DNA of 64,000 nucleotides from Bagarius yarrelli (GCA_005784505.1 VCAZ01000017.1:3407572-3471571), one strand, 5' to 3'. Shown: positions 25,970 through 38,349, counted from the first letter of the stretch. Notes: generated from the sequence alone by a model not told the origin. Program-made: numbers and translations.

Positions 25970-26045
25970 TCTAAGCAGTTAAGGGCCTTGCTCAGGGGCC
26001 CAACATTGGCAGCTCGACGGTGCTGGGAATTGAACCTGGTCAGCA
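25970..26045 (-). mobile_element. SINE fragment
   Basis: agttaagggccttgctcagg and gtgctgggaattgaacctgg, reversed orientation. Confidence 0.6.
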
Positions 26046-26207
26046 GCAAAACATCTTAAACACATCCCCAAAGCAAAAATAAAACACAAAGCAAAATAAA
26101 ACACACACAAACACACACCCAAAGCTGGTGTGTTGCCAATACCTCAGAAAGTCCTTAAATACTTACTAGCAGGACACAGAGGTGTTTCCTGACACTGTTC
26201 TCATAAG

Positions 26208-26238
26208 AAGTGTGTGTGTGTGTGTGTGTGTGTGTGTC
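26208..26238 (+). repeat. (GT)n microsatellite
   Basis: About 15 GT units. Confidence 0.85.
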
Positions 26239-26501
26239 CTCCCCTGGGATTGATGCATGCAAGTGTTTTCTTAGAAATTCTCTGCTATTACAGGAGACAC
26301 CGTTTTGAAAAATACTTGGAACAAAAGTGATGAACCCCCCCAAAAAAACCAAAACAAAAACAACAACAACAACAAAAAAAAAACCCCAAACCTGCGCGCG
26401 ATATTCATTTATATTAGGAGTTAATTGATTGTCACGTGCCAGACATCAAGTGGGCCCTGAAATCAAGTTACTCCTGCGTTAAAACAAACAGATACATGTT
26501 A

Positions 26502-26502
<1 letters not shown>

Positions 26503-26537
<35 letters not shown>
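26503..26537 (+). repeat. (GT)n microsatellite
   Basis: About 17 GT units, just left of the CpG island. Confidence 0.85.
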
Positions 26538-26538
<1 letters not shown>

Positions 26539-26639
26539 ATGACAGGAGTGTGTAAAGAGATCACGCTTACCCATCGCCCGGCTTGGGGGGTCTCCAGAAA
26601 TTCAATACAACAACAACAACAAAAATTAGATCGAAAAAT

Positions 26640-27375
26640 AAAACATCCGCCCTTTGTTTTGGCTCGAGCGCGGTTGAACTTCAACAGAGGTGCAGTTCCG
26701 GTGCTCGTGCTCGCGTGCGTTTTTTCCTCCGGTAAGAATCGAGTACTTGGAACGGCGGCCTGCGGGGAAAAGCGCGAGCGAACCTGCAGCAGTTCGGAGA
26801 GGCGCTTTTGCTTCACTGACAGCCGCGCGTGAACATGACGCCCGTCTGCGACCGCGCACAGACGCCCCGCGTGCCGTAGATCACTGAGGAAGACGCAGCA
26901 GCAGCCATCCCTGATCGCTTTCCCTGCTGCTGATGATGAGGATGAAGAAGAAGATGATGATAATGATGTTGGTGATGCGGGCGGAGTAGAAACCGACGCT
27001 CGTGCCCTTCAAAACGAACCAATTATTATTATTTATTTTGGTTTGCCCCCGCAGCGCCACCCCTTTCCTTCGGTATGCGTTCGCCGACGCTCGTGCCGCG
27101 CTCTTTTGCGTGACTCGTATTTGGGCTAAAATGACGCCTTTCCGCTCGCGCAGCACCACCAACAGCTCCCCCTTTTTTGTATTCTCTCCTGAAAAGAATA
27201 CGAAGGAGAGGAAAAAACGGGAAGGGAGGGAAAAGGGGCATCGCACGAGCCTACAGCTCCTCCTCCTTCCACCAGTTTGGACGCGCACACACACAAAAGC
27301 GTGCGCAAGGGAAGGTGGGGGTAACGCCGAGGGGGGTTAGAGGGAGAGGGGGGGGTGTAAAGGGGCGTGGGCACT
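26640..27375. promoter_or_regulatory. CpG-rich island, candidate promoter/first exon
   Basis: About 0.7 kb that is visibly richer in G+C and CG dinucleotides than the AT-rich DNA on both sides (for example runs such as gcgcgagcg, ccgcgcgtg, cgccccgcgtgccg). On the minus strand a consensus donor (ATGG|gtaagc) ends at 26571, just below the island, so a minus-strand 5' exon is possible. On the plus strand ccg|gtaaga at about 26731 is another donor-like site. No long ORF is convincing. MGAT3 would be expected downstream of TAB1 on this strand by vertebrate gene order, which makes its 5' UTR a guess, not an identification. Confidence 0.45.
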
Positions 27376-27407
27376 CCAAAATATCCCTTATTTTTTATGG
27401 CATTTCG

Positions 27408-27768
27408 CAGTCGAACTTATCCAGAGTGACTTAAATTTACTAACTGAGAGTGAAGGGCCTTCCTCAGGGGCCCGGTGTAAATATAACACAAATGTGGAGG
27501 CCTGGAATAATCTTTACTTTGTTAATTATTAATTAAATAATAGTAATTTATTTGCTGCATCTGAAATTACATACTACTAGTAGTACTAAATTTGTGTTAA
27601 TATGAATAGATGCCCTTATCCAGAGCGTTTATCTTTTTTTTTTTATATACATCTGAGCAATTAGGGGCCTTGCTCAGGGGCCCACAGTGCAGTGGCAACT
27701 TGGTGGTGCTGGGAATCAAATCCTGATCTTCCAAATAGCAGTCCAACTAAGCTACCACTTTCCTATAG
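27408..27768 (-). mobile_element. Two SINE copies in reverse orientation
   Basis: 27408-27478 is a tail-plus-middle fragment; 27600-27768 is longer, with tail cccttatccagagcg, middle ggccttgctcaggggcccac and head ttaagctaccac-like aactaagctaccac. Confidence 0.65.
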
Positions 27769-27797
27769 ATTAATACACACTTTATTATACACACTAC

Positions 27798-28078
27798 GTC
27801 CATAGTAGGAGTCTATCCCAGCTGTCTCTGTAAGGGCGAAAGGCAGGAGGGGGACACCCTGGACAGGTCGCCAGTCTATCACACACTCACACTCACTCCT
27901 AGGGGCAATTTAGAATCACCAGTTAAACTAACATCCATGTTTTTGGACTGTGGGAGGAAACCGGAGAACCCGGAGTAAACCCACGCAAGCACGGGGAGAA
28001 CACGCAAACTCCACGCAGAAAGACCCCTGCCTGGGACTCGAACCTGAGACCAACCACCTTACAAACCAAGCCACCGTG
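27798..28078 (+). repeat. Dispersed repeat of the 'gtcgccagtctatcac' family
   Basis: Landmarks: tatcccagctgtctctgtaa, gggcgaaaggcaggag, acaccctggacaggtcgcca, tgggaggaaaccggagaacc, cacgcaaactccacgcagaa. Further copies start near 35090, 35405, 47392, 54415 and 59560. Very common in fish genomes; the transposon class is not evident here. Confidence 0.7.
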
Positions 28079-28444
28079 TATAGTATGGAATGGGAATGGT
28101 ATCCAATTTGGGATGCAGCCATTATTTCACAAGGAGACAATATAATGACACACATTTCTCTCTTTCTCTTATTAGTTTGGATATTTTTGTCTAAGTGGGT
28201 GAAAGCGTATATTACATTTTCACGGTTTGGAAATATTTTGTCTGAGAGGAGGGCATGGAGGAGTTTTCTGTTTGACAGTTTCCCAACTCTATTAGTAGCA
28301 ACTGCTTCCCTCAGTCGATATGTCACTAACTGTTACTGTGATAAAAATGCACTGTTGGTGTTTTTCTGTCCTTTTCGTAGAAGGTGTGTGGATGTGTACA
28401 AATTCGCTGAGAACATTGTCCAGTGTGTTAATGTACAAAGGGGA

Positions 28445-28590
28445 CACTTTACATTCAGACATCCTTATCCAACGTTAATTACATTCATCTGAGGGCCTTG
28501 ATCAAGCGGCCCAGTGATGGCAGATTGGTGGTGTTGGGTATTAAACCTATGATTGTCGGATCAACAGGAAAAAGTGGTAGCCTTCGCTAC
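28445..28590 (-). mobile_element. tRNA-derived SINE, reversed
   Basis: Tail cagacatccttatccaacg, middle gagggccttgatcaagcggc, head side ggtgttgggtattaaacc. Confidence 0.6.
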
Positions 28591-28596
28591 TAGTCA

Positions 28597-28660
28597 GGGG
28601 GAAGTGGTAGCTCAAGGGTTAAGGCGTTGGCCTTAGTGTACAAACTAGAGGTTGTGTGGG
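28597..28660 (+). mobile_element. SINE head that runs into the large minisatellite
   Basis: ggggaagtggtagctcaagg then gttaaggcgttggcc is the head of the main SINE; it continues as aaactagaggttgtgtgggt and from there becomes the minisatellite unit. Confidence 0.55.
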
Positions 28661-31600
28661 TGTATATTGTTGTGTGGAGTGGTGGTTGTGTAGGTGTAAA
28701 TTGGTGTATAGAGTAGAGGTTGTTTAGGTGTATATTAGTTTATGGAGTTCAGGTTGTGTTGGTGTATATTGGTGTATGAAAAGGGGGTTGTGTAGGTGTA
28801 TATTAGTGTATAGAGTGGGGTGTGTAGGGTTATATCGATTGTCAGGAAGAGGGTTTGTGTTGGTGTATATGGGTGTAGGAGTCGGCTGTGTAGGTGTATA
28901 GTGGTGTATAAAGTTGAGGTTTTGTTGGTTGTATGTTGTTGTATGGAAAGGGGGTTGTGTAGGTGTATATTCATGTATGGAATCGGGGTTGTGTAGGTGT
29001 ATATTGGTGTATGGAGTGGAGGTTGTGTAGTCGTATATTGGTGTACGGAATGGAAGTTGTGTAGGTGTATATTGGTGTACAAAAAGGGGGTTGCGTAGGT
29101 GTATATTGGTGTACAGAATAAAGGTTGTGTAGGTGTATATTGTTATATGGAGTGGAGGTTGTGTAGGTGTAAATTGGTGTAGGTGTATATTGGTGTATGG
29201 AGTGGAGGTTGTGTTGGTTTATCTTGGTGTATGGAGTGGAGGTTGTGTAGGTGTATATTGGTGTATAGAGTGGAGGTTGTGTAGGTGTAATATTGTGTAC
29301 AGAATGGGGGGTGTAGGTGTATATCGGTGTATATTGTGTGTATGGAGTGGAGGTTGTGTAGGTGTAAATTGGGTACAGTGAGTGGGGGAGTGTATATTGG
29401 TTATGGAGGGAGGTTTGTAGGTGAAATTGGTGTACAGAATGGAGGGGTGTAGTTGGTGTAGGTGTATATTGTTGGTGTATGGAGGGGAGTGGAGTTGTAT
29501 CCGGTGTATTGGTGTGGTGTATATGTGTGTATAGAGTGGAGGTTGTGTAGGTGTAAATTGGTGTACAGAATGGAGGTGGTGTAGGTGTATATTGGTGTAT
29601 GGAGTGGTAGTTGTGTAGGTGTAAATTGGTGTATACAGAAGGGAGGGGGTGTAGGTGTATATTGGTGTATGGAGTGGTGGTTGTGTAGGTGTAAATTGGT
29701 GTTGGTGTATATTGGTGTATGGAGTGGAGGTTGTGTAGTGTAAATTGGTGTTGGATTGTATATTGGTTGTATTAGTTGGAGGTTTGTAGGTGTAAATTGG
29801 TGTTGGTGTATATTGGTGTATGGAGTGGAGGTTGTGTAGGTGTAAATTGGTGGTTGGTGTATATGGTGGATGGAGTGAGGTTGTGTAGGTGTAAATTGGT
29901 GTTGGTGTGTGGGTGTATGGGTTGGTGTAGTGTCTGAGTGGAGGTTGTGTAGGTTAAATTGGTGTTTGGTGTATATTGTGGTTGGTGGAGGTTGTGTAGG
30001 TGTAAATTGGTGTTGGTTATTTGGTGTATGGATGGGAGTGTGGTGTAGGTGTAAATTGTGTGTTGTGTGTAAAGTATTGGTGTAATGGAGTGGAGGTTGG
30101 TGTAGGTGTAAATTGGTGTAGGTGTATATTGGGTTGGTAGGGGAGTGATGTTGTGTATGCTGTAAATTGGGGTTGGGTATATTGCTGCGTGGATGGATGG
30201 TTTGTGTAGGTGTGTGTGTGTTGTGTGTAGGTGTAAATTGGTGAGTGGAGGTTGTTTGGTGTATGGTGAGGGGGGGGGTGGTGTTGTTAGGTGTAGGTGT
30301 AAATTGGTGTTGGTGTATATGGTTAGGAGTGACTCTGGCTGTCGTTGTGTAGGTGTACATTTGTTGTTTGTGGGTATCTTGAGGTTGATGGGTAGGTGTT
30401 TGTTTGGTGCGTAATAATTGGTGTTGGTGGTATATGGTGTGGTCTGGACAGGTTTGTGTTAGTGAGGTTGGTGTGGGTAGGTTTGGGTATTTTGGGGGTT
30501 GTGTAGGTGTAATTGGTGTTGGTGATATTGGTAGTAGGGGAGTGGAGGTTGTGTCTGTCACTTGTGTTGGTGCTATATTGGTTTGTTGAGGTTGTGTAGT
30601 TAAATTTTTGGTGTTGGTGGTATGGATTTGTGGTAGGTGTTCTATGATGGAGTGTTGCTCTAGTTTTTAGGTGCCTGTATGGTAGTTATTGTGTAATATG
30701 GGGTAGGTTTTGTGTAAATGTGGGCTGTTTGTTGGTCATGTGTATATGGGTGTATGGAGTGGAGGTTGTGTTTGGTCGTCTTGGTGTAGTAGATTTGGGT
30801 ATGGAGTGTTTGTGTGTTGGGTATATTGGTGTATTGGTGTTGTGTGTACATTTGGTGTTTTGTTATTTTTTGTGTGGGTGTGAGGTTGTGTTGGTGTAGG
30901 TGTCTTGGTGTGTGGTGTTATATTGGTGGTATGGAGTGGAGGTGTTGTAGGTTGTAAATTGGGTGGTTGGTGGTATATTGGTGTATGGAGTGGAGGTTGT
31001 GTTCTTGGTGTGTGGTGTAAATTGGTGGTGTATAGTGGTGTATGGAGTGGAGGTGTGTAGGTGTAAATTGGTTTGGTGTATATTGGTGTATGGAGTGTCG
31101 GTAGTTGTGTAGGTGTAGGTTTGGGGTGATTGGTGTTGTGTATATTGGTGTGGGAGGGAGGTTGTGTGGTGTAAATGTGGTTGGTGTATCTTGTTGTATG
31201 GAGTGGGAGTGTGGTAGGTGTAAATTGGTGTTGGTGTATATTGGTGTATATGGAGTGGTGGTTGGTGTAGGTGTAAATTGGTGTTGTATAATTTGGGTAT
31301 GGAGTGGAGGTGTGTAGTGTAAATGGTGTTGGTGTTTTGTGTTGGTGTATATGGTGTATGGAGTGGGGGTGTGTACTTTGTTGTGTATTGGTTCTTGGTG
31401 GTTTGGTGTATATGGGGTGTAAGGGAGTGGAGGTTGTGTAGGTGTAAATTGGTTGTAGGTGGTATATTGGTGTATGGAGTGGAGGTGTGTCGTGTAATTG
31501 GTGTTGGTGTATATTGGTATATGGGCGTGAGGTTTGTGTAGGTGTAAATTGGTGTTGGGGTATATGGTGTTGGTGTATGGATGGAGGTGGTGTAGGTTGT

Positions 31601-31975
31601 TGGGTGTTGGTGGTCTATTGGTGTAATGGAAGTGAGGTGTGTAGGTGTAAATTGGTGTGGGTGTATATTGGTGTATGGAAGTGAGGTTGTGTAGGTGTAA
31701 ATTGGATGTAGGTGTAGATGGTTGTATGGAGTGGAGGTTTGTAGGTTAAATTGTGTTGGTGATATTGGGTGTTCTTGAGTGAGGTTGTGTAGGTGTAAAT
31801 TGGTGTTGGTGTATATTGGTGTATGGAGTGGTGGTTGTGTAGGTGTAAATTGGTGTTGGTTGTATTGTGTTGTAAATTGGTTGTGTATGTAGGTGGTGTG
31901 GCGTGGTTGGTGAGGTGTAGGGTTGTTGTTGGGTGAGATTGGCGGATGGCGTGGAAGGTTGTGTAGGCGTATATA
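28645..31975 (+). repeat. Large minisatellite, 34-bp unit changing to about 50 bp
   Basis: The 34-bp unit is ggtgtatattggtgtatgga plus gtggaggttgtgta. From about 29550 onward a 16-bp piece (ggtgtaaattggtgtt) is added, giving a ~50-bp unit that repeats to about 31970. Units in the right two thirds carry many one-base gains and losses. His/Thr/Tyr/Pro-rich ORFs on the minus strand (up to 387 aa) are artefacts. Confidence 0.92.
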
Positions 31976-32189
31976 AATATACAGCTGTCTTGTGTAGGTG
32001 TGTAAACTGATTCCTATTAGTCCCATGTTTATTTAAATCCTTACCTCAACCTATCTGTAAACACAACCCTCCCCCCCCCCAACCCCACACACACGAGCTG
32101 TGAGTCAAGGCATTTCTGTGCTCCATCAGCCGAAGTGTATCACATGCCGACGAAGGACTCCAGCACGAAACGTCCTGTTTCTAATCAAG

Positions 32190-32255
<66 letters not shown>
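32190..32255 (+). repeat. (GT)n microsatellite
   Basis: About 32 GT units. Confidence 0.9.
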
Positions 32256-32259
32256 ACAG

Positions 32260-33523
32260 GACTTTTTCCAGCCTTTATGTTTATTAGTGTGGTAGCCTGC
32301 AGGTTCGCTCGGTCATTTCACAAATTCCCATATGGCTTCCCACTATTAATGTTCTTGTAAGGCCATTAGTGTGGAAATTACCGGCCGTTTCTCCGTAACT
32401 TCCAGGAAAGGTGCTGAGAGCAAGCGTGTCCGATCGAATAAACCGGTAATCAGAGGCATTTGTATCGGATGTGTTGGAACGTATAAGTGAGTCACAATCT
32501 AGTATTATATATTACAGCGGTATAGAATGTAACTATATTATGAGAAGCATTAATATTTAAATAATCATAAATAAATAAGATGCCTGAGAAAAGTATATGA
32601 GAGAAATGATCACATCTTCTCATATATATAAAAATAAAATGTAGCTACACATAACATGTAACAACAAGTATTCATTTATTTCTTGAATTCTTTGTATTTG
32701 TTCATTTGATCGGATTATATTTTCGTAGATATTTTATAGATATACATTTCCTAAACTTTAACGATGACGTCGAGCCGTTTTTTTTTCGTAATTATCTAAC
32801 GACAATTAGTAGTTGCGTGATATCCGATCGGTAATAGCGTGTATGGGAATCGTAACGATTGTCCTACGATATCTATCGATACTTAGAAACTGAGCACAAT
32901 TATTCGTCAGCTACTAGGTGTCGGACAAAGAACGCAACTTTATGATGTCAGTACGCAAATTTTCAGTATTTAGGCTACGTCTTTACTAGTAATACAAAGT
33001 AGCTCAATAGAGCGATGTCTAAGTGGTGTTTAATACTGTAAGTTGAACTGTGAGCGATGAAAAAAAAATGTAGCTGTTGAACTGCAATATTTATTCGTTT
33101 ATTTCTTTAATCAGAAACATTTCATAATATTTCCACGTAAGTGTAAACCTTTTCTCAACTTTAGCCTCCATTTTTTTCGTACTTTAAAATGATCACACTG
33201 CAAACTACGGCTTGACAAATATTTTAATCAAATAAACTAAATGTATGTATACACAACTAGTGGTGGATCGTGAGAACTACAGCCGTTTTGCGAAGATATA
33301 CATCTCAAAAATGAAACCGGTGGTTAAAGGGTGCCTGGTTGAACTGTTGTTATATATTTACTATTCATTTAGAGAAATATTTCGCAAAAAAAAAAAAAAA
33401 ATATTATTAGCTACATGTAGCTGCTAAAGTCATTCTTATTAAGATAATTTAGTCAAGGTTCCATAATTATGACTCATAATGTAAGTAAAATGGTAATCAA
33501 ACAAATCACTGTGTCCGCCATTA

Positions 33524-33599
<76 letters not shown>

Positions 33600-34254
33600 A
33601 TTGAGCTCAATAAAAAGAGGTTATAATCCGAGGAGACTCCTTTATCCACAAAACCCGCCTAACCGATGATGATTGGTGTGTGTGTGTGTGTGTGTGTGGT
33701 GGGAAATAACAACACAACTGATGATGATTAGCTTAAGTAGCTAATCAGAGTAGTGCAGGACACACACTATCGAGTCTGGAATCACACACTGCTTAACTAT
33801 GTACTACATTTAAGTATCTAGTATAGTATAGTAGTTACGAGTAGTATGAATAAAACTGGGACGTACTACAGGAGTCAAGAAAAGACGTGTAACAAAGATC
33901 AGGAAGAAAGAGTCTAATTTTCGGTGGCCAAAATATTCTAATCTAATGAATCACCTCACATCGTCACATGACCCCAACGATAAAATAGTGTAAATTAGTG
34001 CACGTTATAATAATAATTTATTCTATTTAATGTCCATTTTATTTATTTAGTATATTTAGAATTGAGGGCATTTATGTTATTTGACATATTTAAACCACTT
34101 TTTCAGGTAGTTTCTTTTATAATAAATGGAATTCAATTATTATTTAAGAAAAGTAACTAGTTCCTATAACTAATAAATCATTGTTTATAAATAATTTAAG
34201 TTTTTTTATAGCTTAAACACAGTAGATTACAATAAAAAAATTCTATAATTTAAC
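32260..34254. other. AT-rich intergenic DNA, no gene seen
   Basis: Includes an (AT)n tract at 33528-33597, a (GT)n at 33676-33698 and, near 32810-32885, cgatatctatcgatac-like words resembling degraded TIR-element ends. Confidence 0.5.
33528..33597. repeat. (AT)n microsatellite
   Basis: About 35 perfect AT units. Confidence 0.9.
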
Positions 34255-34444
34255 CCAGGGATGTCCAAACTCAGTCCTGGAGGGCCGGTGTCTTGCAGCG
34301 TTTAGCTCAAACTTAACACACCTACCTGTAAAGTTTTAAGTAAACCTAGCAAGATCTTGATTGGCTAGTCTAAGGTGTGTGTTTGATTAGCATTGAAGCT
34401 AAACTCTGCAGGACACCGGACCGTCTAGGACAGAGTTTGGACAA
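34255..34444. mobile_element. Palindromic TIR element ('cctggagggc' family)
   Basis: Left atgtccaaactcagtcctgg followed by agggccggtgtc; right, reversed, tgtccaaactctgtcctaga followed by cggtccggtgtc. Same family as 24638. Confidence 0.7.
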
Positions 34445-35089
34445 GTTTCTTACCTTTTACGTTCAAAAATTAATCCATTGGGTTGCCTGCTTTTAGTGCT
34501 TATTCCAGCAAGGCGCTGACACACACACACACACACACACACACCATAAAAACAAACACAAAACGATTTTTCGGTACGCTGCGACCTTTGTATTTTAAGG
34601 GTAATTATGTGGTGGTAAAAAAAAAAAAATTGCTTCTATATAAAAGAGATAATATTTGAGAAGAAAAATAAAGAAGAAACTATGAACTTGAGAACCCTTA
34701 ACGCTTATATTTGCAGCTGAATAAAGGTAATACGGACATACCGACTGCAATCATGCAAGTCAATCTGAAAAATATGATTTCCGTGACTAACTGTGGCTTG
34801 ATTAATAGACCCTACATTAGAACCCACAGATCTTTACATGCAACATTTTCTTAAGTTTACACAGAATAGTGTGTAAGACATTACGGACACAAACGCCGTG
34901 TTGATACACGAAGTCAGATGGATAATTGTGGTTGTTAAATGCTACCATACCTCAAATAACCATCCTGGAAAACTGTACTAAGCAGAAAAGTATCTAAATC
35001 TCAAGGAGGACCGAGTTGGGTTCTACTGCTGGCACTGAGCACAGGAACTAGATAGATAAAGAATGGAAAAAAAGCTCAACATTGGATCC

Positions 35090-35790
35090 ATCCATCCATT
35101 GTCGATACCTGCTTATGTCTAATCAGGGTCGCGGGGTCTGTTGGAGACTATCCCAGCTGGGGGGAAAGGAAGGGCTCACCAAGGACAGGTCACCAGTCCA
35201 TCACAGGGCCAAACAACCACACACACACTCTCACTCCTATGGGCAACTCAGAAACACCAATCAACCTAACATACATGTTTTTGCACTGTGGGAGGAAACC
35301 GGAGAACCCGGAGTAAACCCACACAAGAACGGGGAGAACGTGCAAACAATGTTCTAGCATGACAATGCCCCTGTGCAGAAAACCCCTAAATGTGTTTCAG
35401 ATGTTATATCCCAGTCGTCTCTGAAAGGGCGAAAGGCAGGAGGGGGGGACACCCTGGACAAGTCACCAGTTCATCACAGGGCCACACACACACACACACA
35501 CACACACACTCAAACTTACTTCTATGGGCAATTTAGAATCACCAATCATGCAACATGCAAACTCCACACAGAAATGCCCCATGCCCAGGAATCCAACCCG
35601 CTGTGAGACAACACTAAGGTTACAAAGTCACAATCTAGTGAAGAACCTTTCATAAGGACATTGCAGAAGAAGGAGTGAGATTATATCTGAAACAGGAAGT
35701 TGAAAAACATCTAAAAAAACAAACAAAAAAAAAACAGATAGCCGTCAAGGGTAGATGTCCCAACGTTTTTGTCTATATAGTGTATTTGCA
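35090..35790 (+). repeat. Nested repeats: two 'gtcgccag' family copies inside a dispersed element
   Basis: Copies at 35090-35345 and 35405-35600. Around them, catgacaatgcccctgtgca (35358) and, at the right end, gatgtcccaacgtttttgtc then tatatagtgta are pieces of the dispersed element also found at 9013 and 57568, so the second copy appears to interrupt it. Confidence 0.55.
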
Positions 35791-36096
35791 ATACTGTACA
35801 TTAAAGCAAAAGCACAACATGATATAAGAGCAAGTAAACCCATCTAATGTGCACATGTTCATGTCCCTGAGTTGGTGTATCGGACATGATGCTTGTTATA
35901 AAATAGAATGAAACAAAAATAATAGTATTGTGGTCAGAATATGCCGTGAGGGGACATTTGGAAATGTCCTCGATTACCTTCTTGGCGCTCGGGCTTCTCA
36001 TCCTAATTACTTAATGGCAATTAGATTTTGCATTATATCAGTCTCTTTAATGTGTCCCTTGATATTTGCAGAGAAAGAAATGGATGATAAAATCTG

Positions 36097-36097
<1 letters not shown>

Positions 36098-36127
<30 letters not shown>
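36098..36127 (+). repeat. (CA)n microsatellite
   Basis: About 14 CA units. Confidence 0.8.
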
Positions 36128-36132
<5 letters not shown>

Positions 36133-36740
36133 AAAATCCACTTTTGGATCATCATCATCATCTACTAGATGACAGTTTGGATGCTAAAACACATTATTCA
36201 TGTTAGCGACAGTTTAAGGAAGTTGCGATAGAAGGGCGAAAAAAAGACCTTATAACGCTTTTGCTTGCAATGTGAGAGTAGGAAGTAAGAATAGAGGTGT
36301 GACATTGTAGTTTTCACAGTAGTCACATGACGCATTTCTTAATATCCTCTATCAGGATCACGTCGGTATTTTTATATGTTTTGATCCGACTGGCTCTGAT
36401 CAGCAGGGTTACGGTTACGCTACGATATAAAAGAGTCACATCAGAGCAGAAGAAGTAATAACAAAAATAATAATAATAATAATAATATATTTAGCATTTA
36501 GTCACCCAATGAAAGCTAACCAGTAACTGAACAATCCTCTTACACAGAACAAAAAAAGGCAGCCGCCGCTCATCCGGTATCCCGAATTACCCGGAGGCTA
36601 TTAAACACTCTGGCCTTAATAAAGTCCTTACAAGAAGGCGGCAAATTGGCACTCGGTGTAACTGCATGCCATTACACTCCATTATTCTTGTCAGTATTGC
36701 TGGAAACTGCATCATTCTTCATTTGTTCTCTTTGAAGGTC

Positions 36741-36951
36741 TTATTGTGGTCCCGGACCTCTCATTCCCTCGCTGTGCTCCGTGCCCCACATCTGATAAAA
36801 CTGGGTGAAGTCGACGTAAGGCGGCACGCGGCCCGTCTCGTCTGGCTGTGCCGCCTGGCTCGCGCGCTGTCTGAAGAGGCTGCCGTCGCCCGAGCTTGAA
36901 CTGGAGCTCTGAGTGTGTGTGTTGGACTGCAGCGTAGCTGTGGGACTTTGC
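36741..36951 (-). CDS. tab1: TAB1 exon 11 (last coding exon)
   Basis: 211 bp encoding QSPTATLQSNTHTQSSSSSS, then GDGSLFRQ and PYVDFTQFYQMWGTEH to a TAA stop at 36743-36741. Acceptor gtgcag. PYVDFxxFY..W is the short helix that binds TAK1 (human Phe484 region). No canonical AATAAA is obvious in the next few hundred bases, so the 3' end is not placed. Confidence 0.95.
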
Positions 36952-38349
36952 CTGCACAGAAACACATTAAGGGTCTTATGATGAGTTAGAAATGCAGTAT
37001 GTTTACTAAAATTGCTATTTCGACGTCCCACTATTGTCGGTATTGTCCTGCTATTGTGCCTTCCAGTAAGGCTTCCACAATGTTTCCCCTTCCTGTAATC
37101 TCATACGACGAAAAAATAAATTCAGTGCTTTTGGATTCTTTCGCAAATATATTTGGGTAATAATAATTTTATCTGTAATATTCAGGCATTCGGGGAGCTG
37201 CTATTAATATATACGGCATTAAAATTGTGTTCGAAGGCGCGCTCGCTTTTTACTCTTCCTTTCAAACCCTGTTTAGGAAGCGGCGGTACCGATTTTACAC
37301 TTTATTTATCAGTCAGTCTGCGGATCTGTTGAGCGCCGATTCCCCCTCCATCGTCCTGTCCGTCGTTACTGTCCTCACATGACAAGTTAAATATTAAGTT
37401 TGAACATTTGATTGTGGAGAGAATTGTGAAAAATCGCTGGAATTTGGAATGGGATGTTCAGTTTGAACCTGATATTTGTATGGATGATTCTAAGTTATTT
37501 ATTTTTTTTGATAAGGTTTTGGACTGCTAATTGGAAGATCAACTACCAAGTTGCCACTGCTGGGCCCCCGAGCACGGCCCTTTACCCCCAATTGCTCAGA
37601 TGTATAAAATGTAAGTCACTCCGAATGAGGCCGTAAATGTAAAATGTTTTATGTCTTTACAATATTTTAGATCAGATTAGATTTAAAACACATTTCAGGC
37701 TACCTGAAGGACTACCGGATATAATATGCTATAGGCTGTGTGTTCATGCGTGTGTGTATGTATTACTTACTAAAATGTTCTGATTAAAGAGAGAAAAAAA
37801 AAAAAAAAGATTTCTTAATCTAATTTACACCTTAAATCTGTAGAACCAAACCAGTAATTTATGTTAGGTGGTGCGTGTAAGTAAAAAAAAGACTGAATAG
37901 AATTCCAACAGCGACGTCTAACAAAGCCTTAGTTTTGCAGTCGGCGGATTAAGCGCAAGGTAATGTCTGCGCTCCCACGCCTGCTATTTAGCACAGAACG
38001 CTGCAGGAACAGGCTAAGTCGAGCCGAAAAACTTTACATTAGCATTAGACTTTTAAACCAGGGGATGGAATGAATGACCCCGGGGTTGGAAATTGCATCA
38101 TCTAATATGGGTAACAGTCTACCAGTCCAACGAATACAACTGCGCCGTAGTGAATAAAATAGAAAGAGATGAACTCGAACGGGTCGTACCCGGGTGTGGG
38201 GGTGCCTCCTTCCAGCGTAGAGGCCGTGTTGGTCCCATTGGTGAGCGTGCCCTGGGCTGGCATGACCAAAGAGAGGGTCACGCTCGTCTTACTGGTGCTC
38301 TGGGAGTTCGAATAGGGCACGGATACTGGGTAGATACGGCCACCTGAGA

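Noticed and set aside
26506..27434. Cluster of overlapping ORFs in the CpG island
   Set aside because: Long frames are expected in CpG-rich DNA; none has a recognisable domain.
29401..32026. Minus-strand ORFs of 386 and 387 aa rich in His, Thr, Tyr, Pro
   Set aside because: They follow the minisatellite unit, have no conserved domain, and open frames occur because the unit lacks stops on that strand.
1..36740. MGAT3 coding exon
   Set aside because: Its coding region is essentially one long exon of about 1.6 kb; no non-repeat ORF in the window approaches that.
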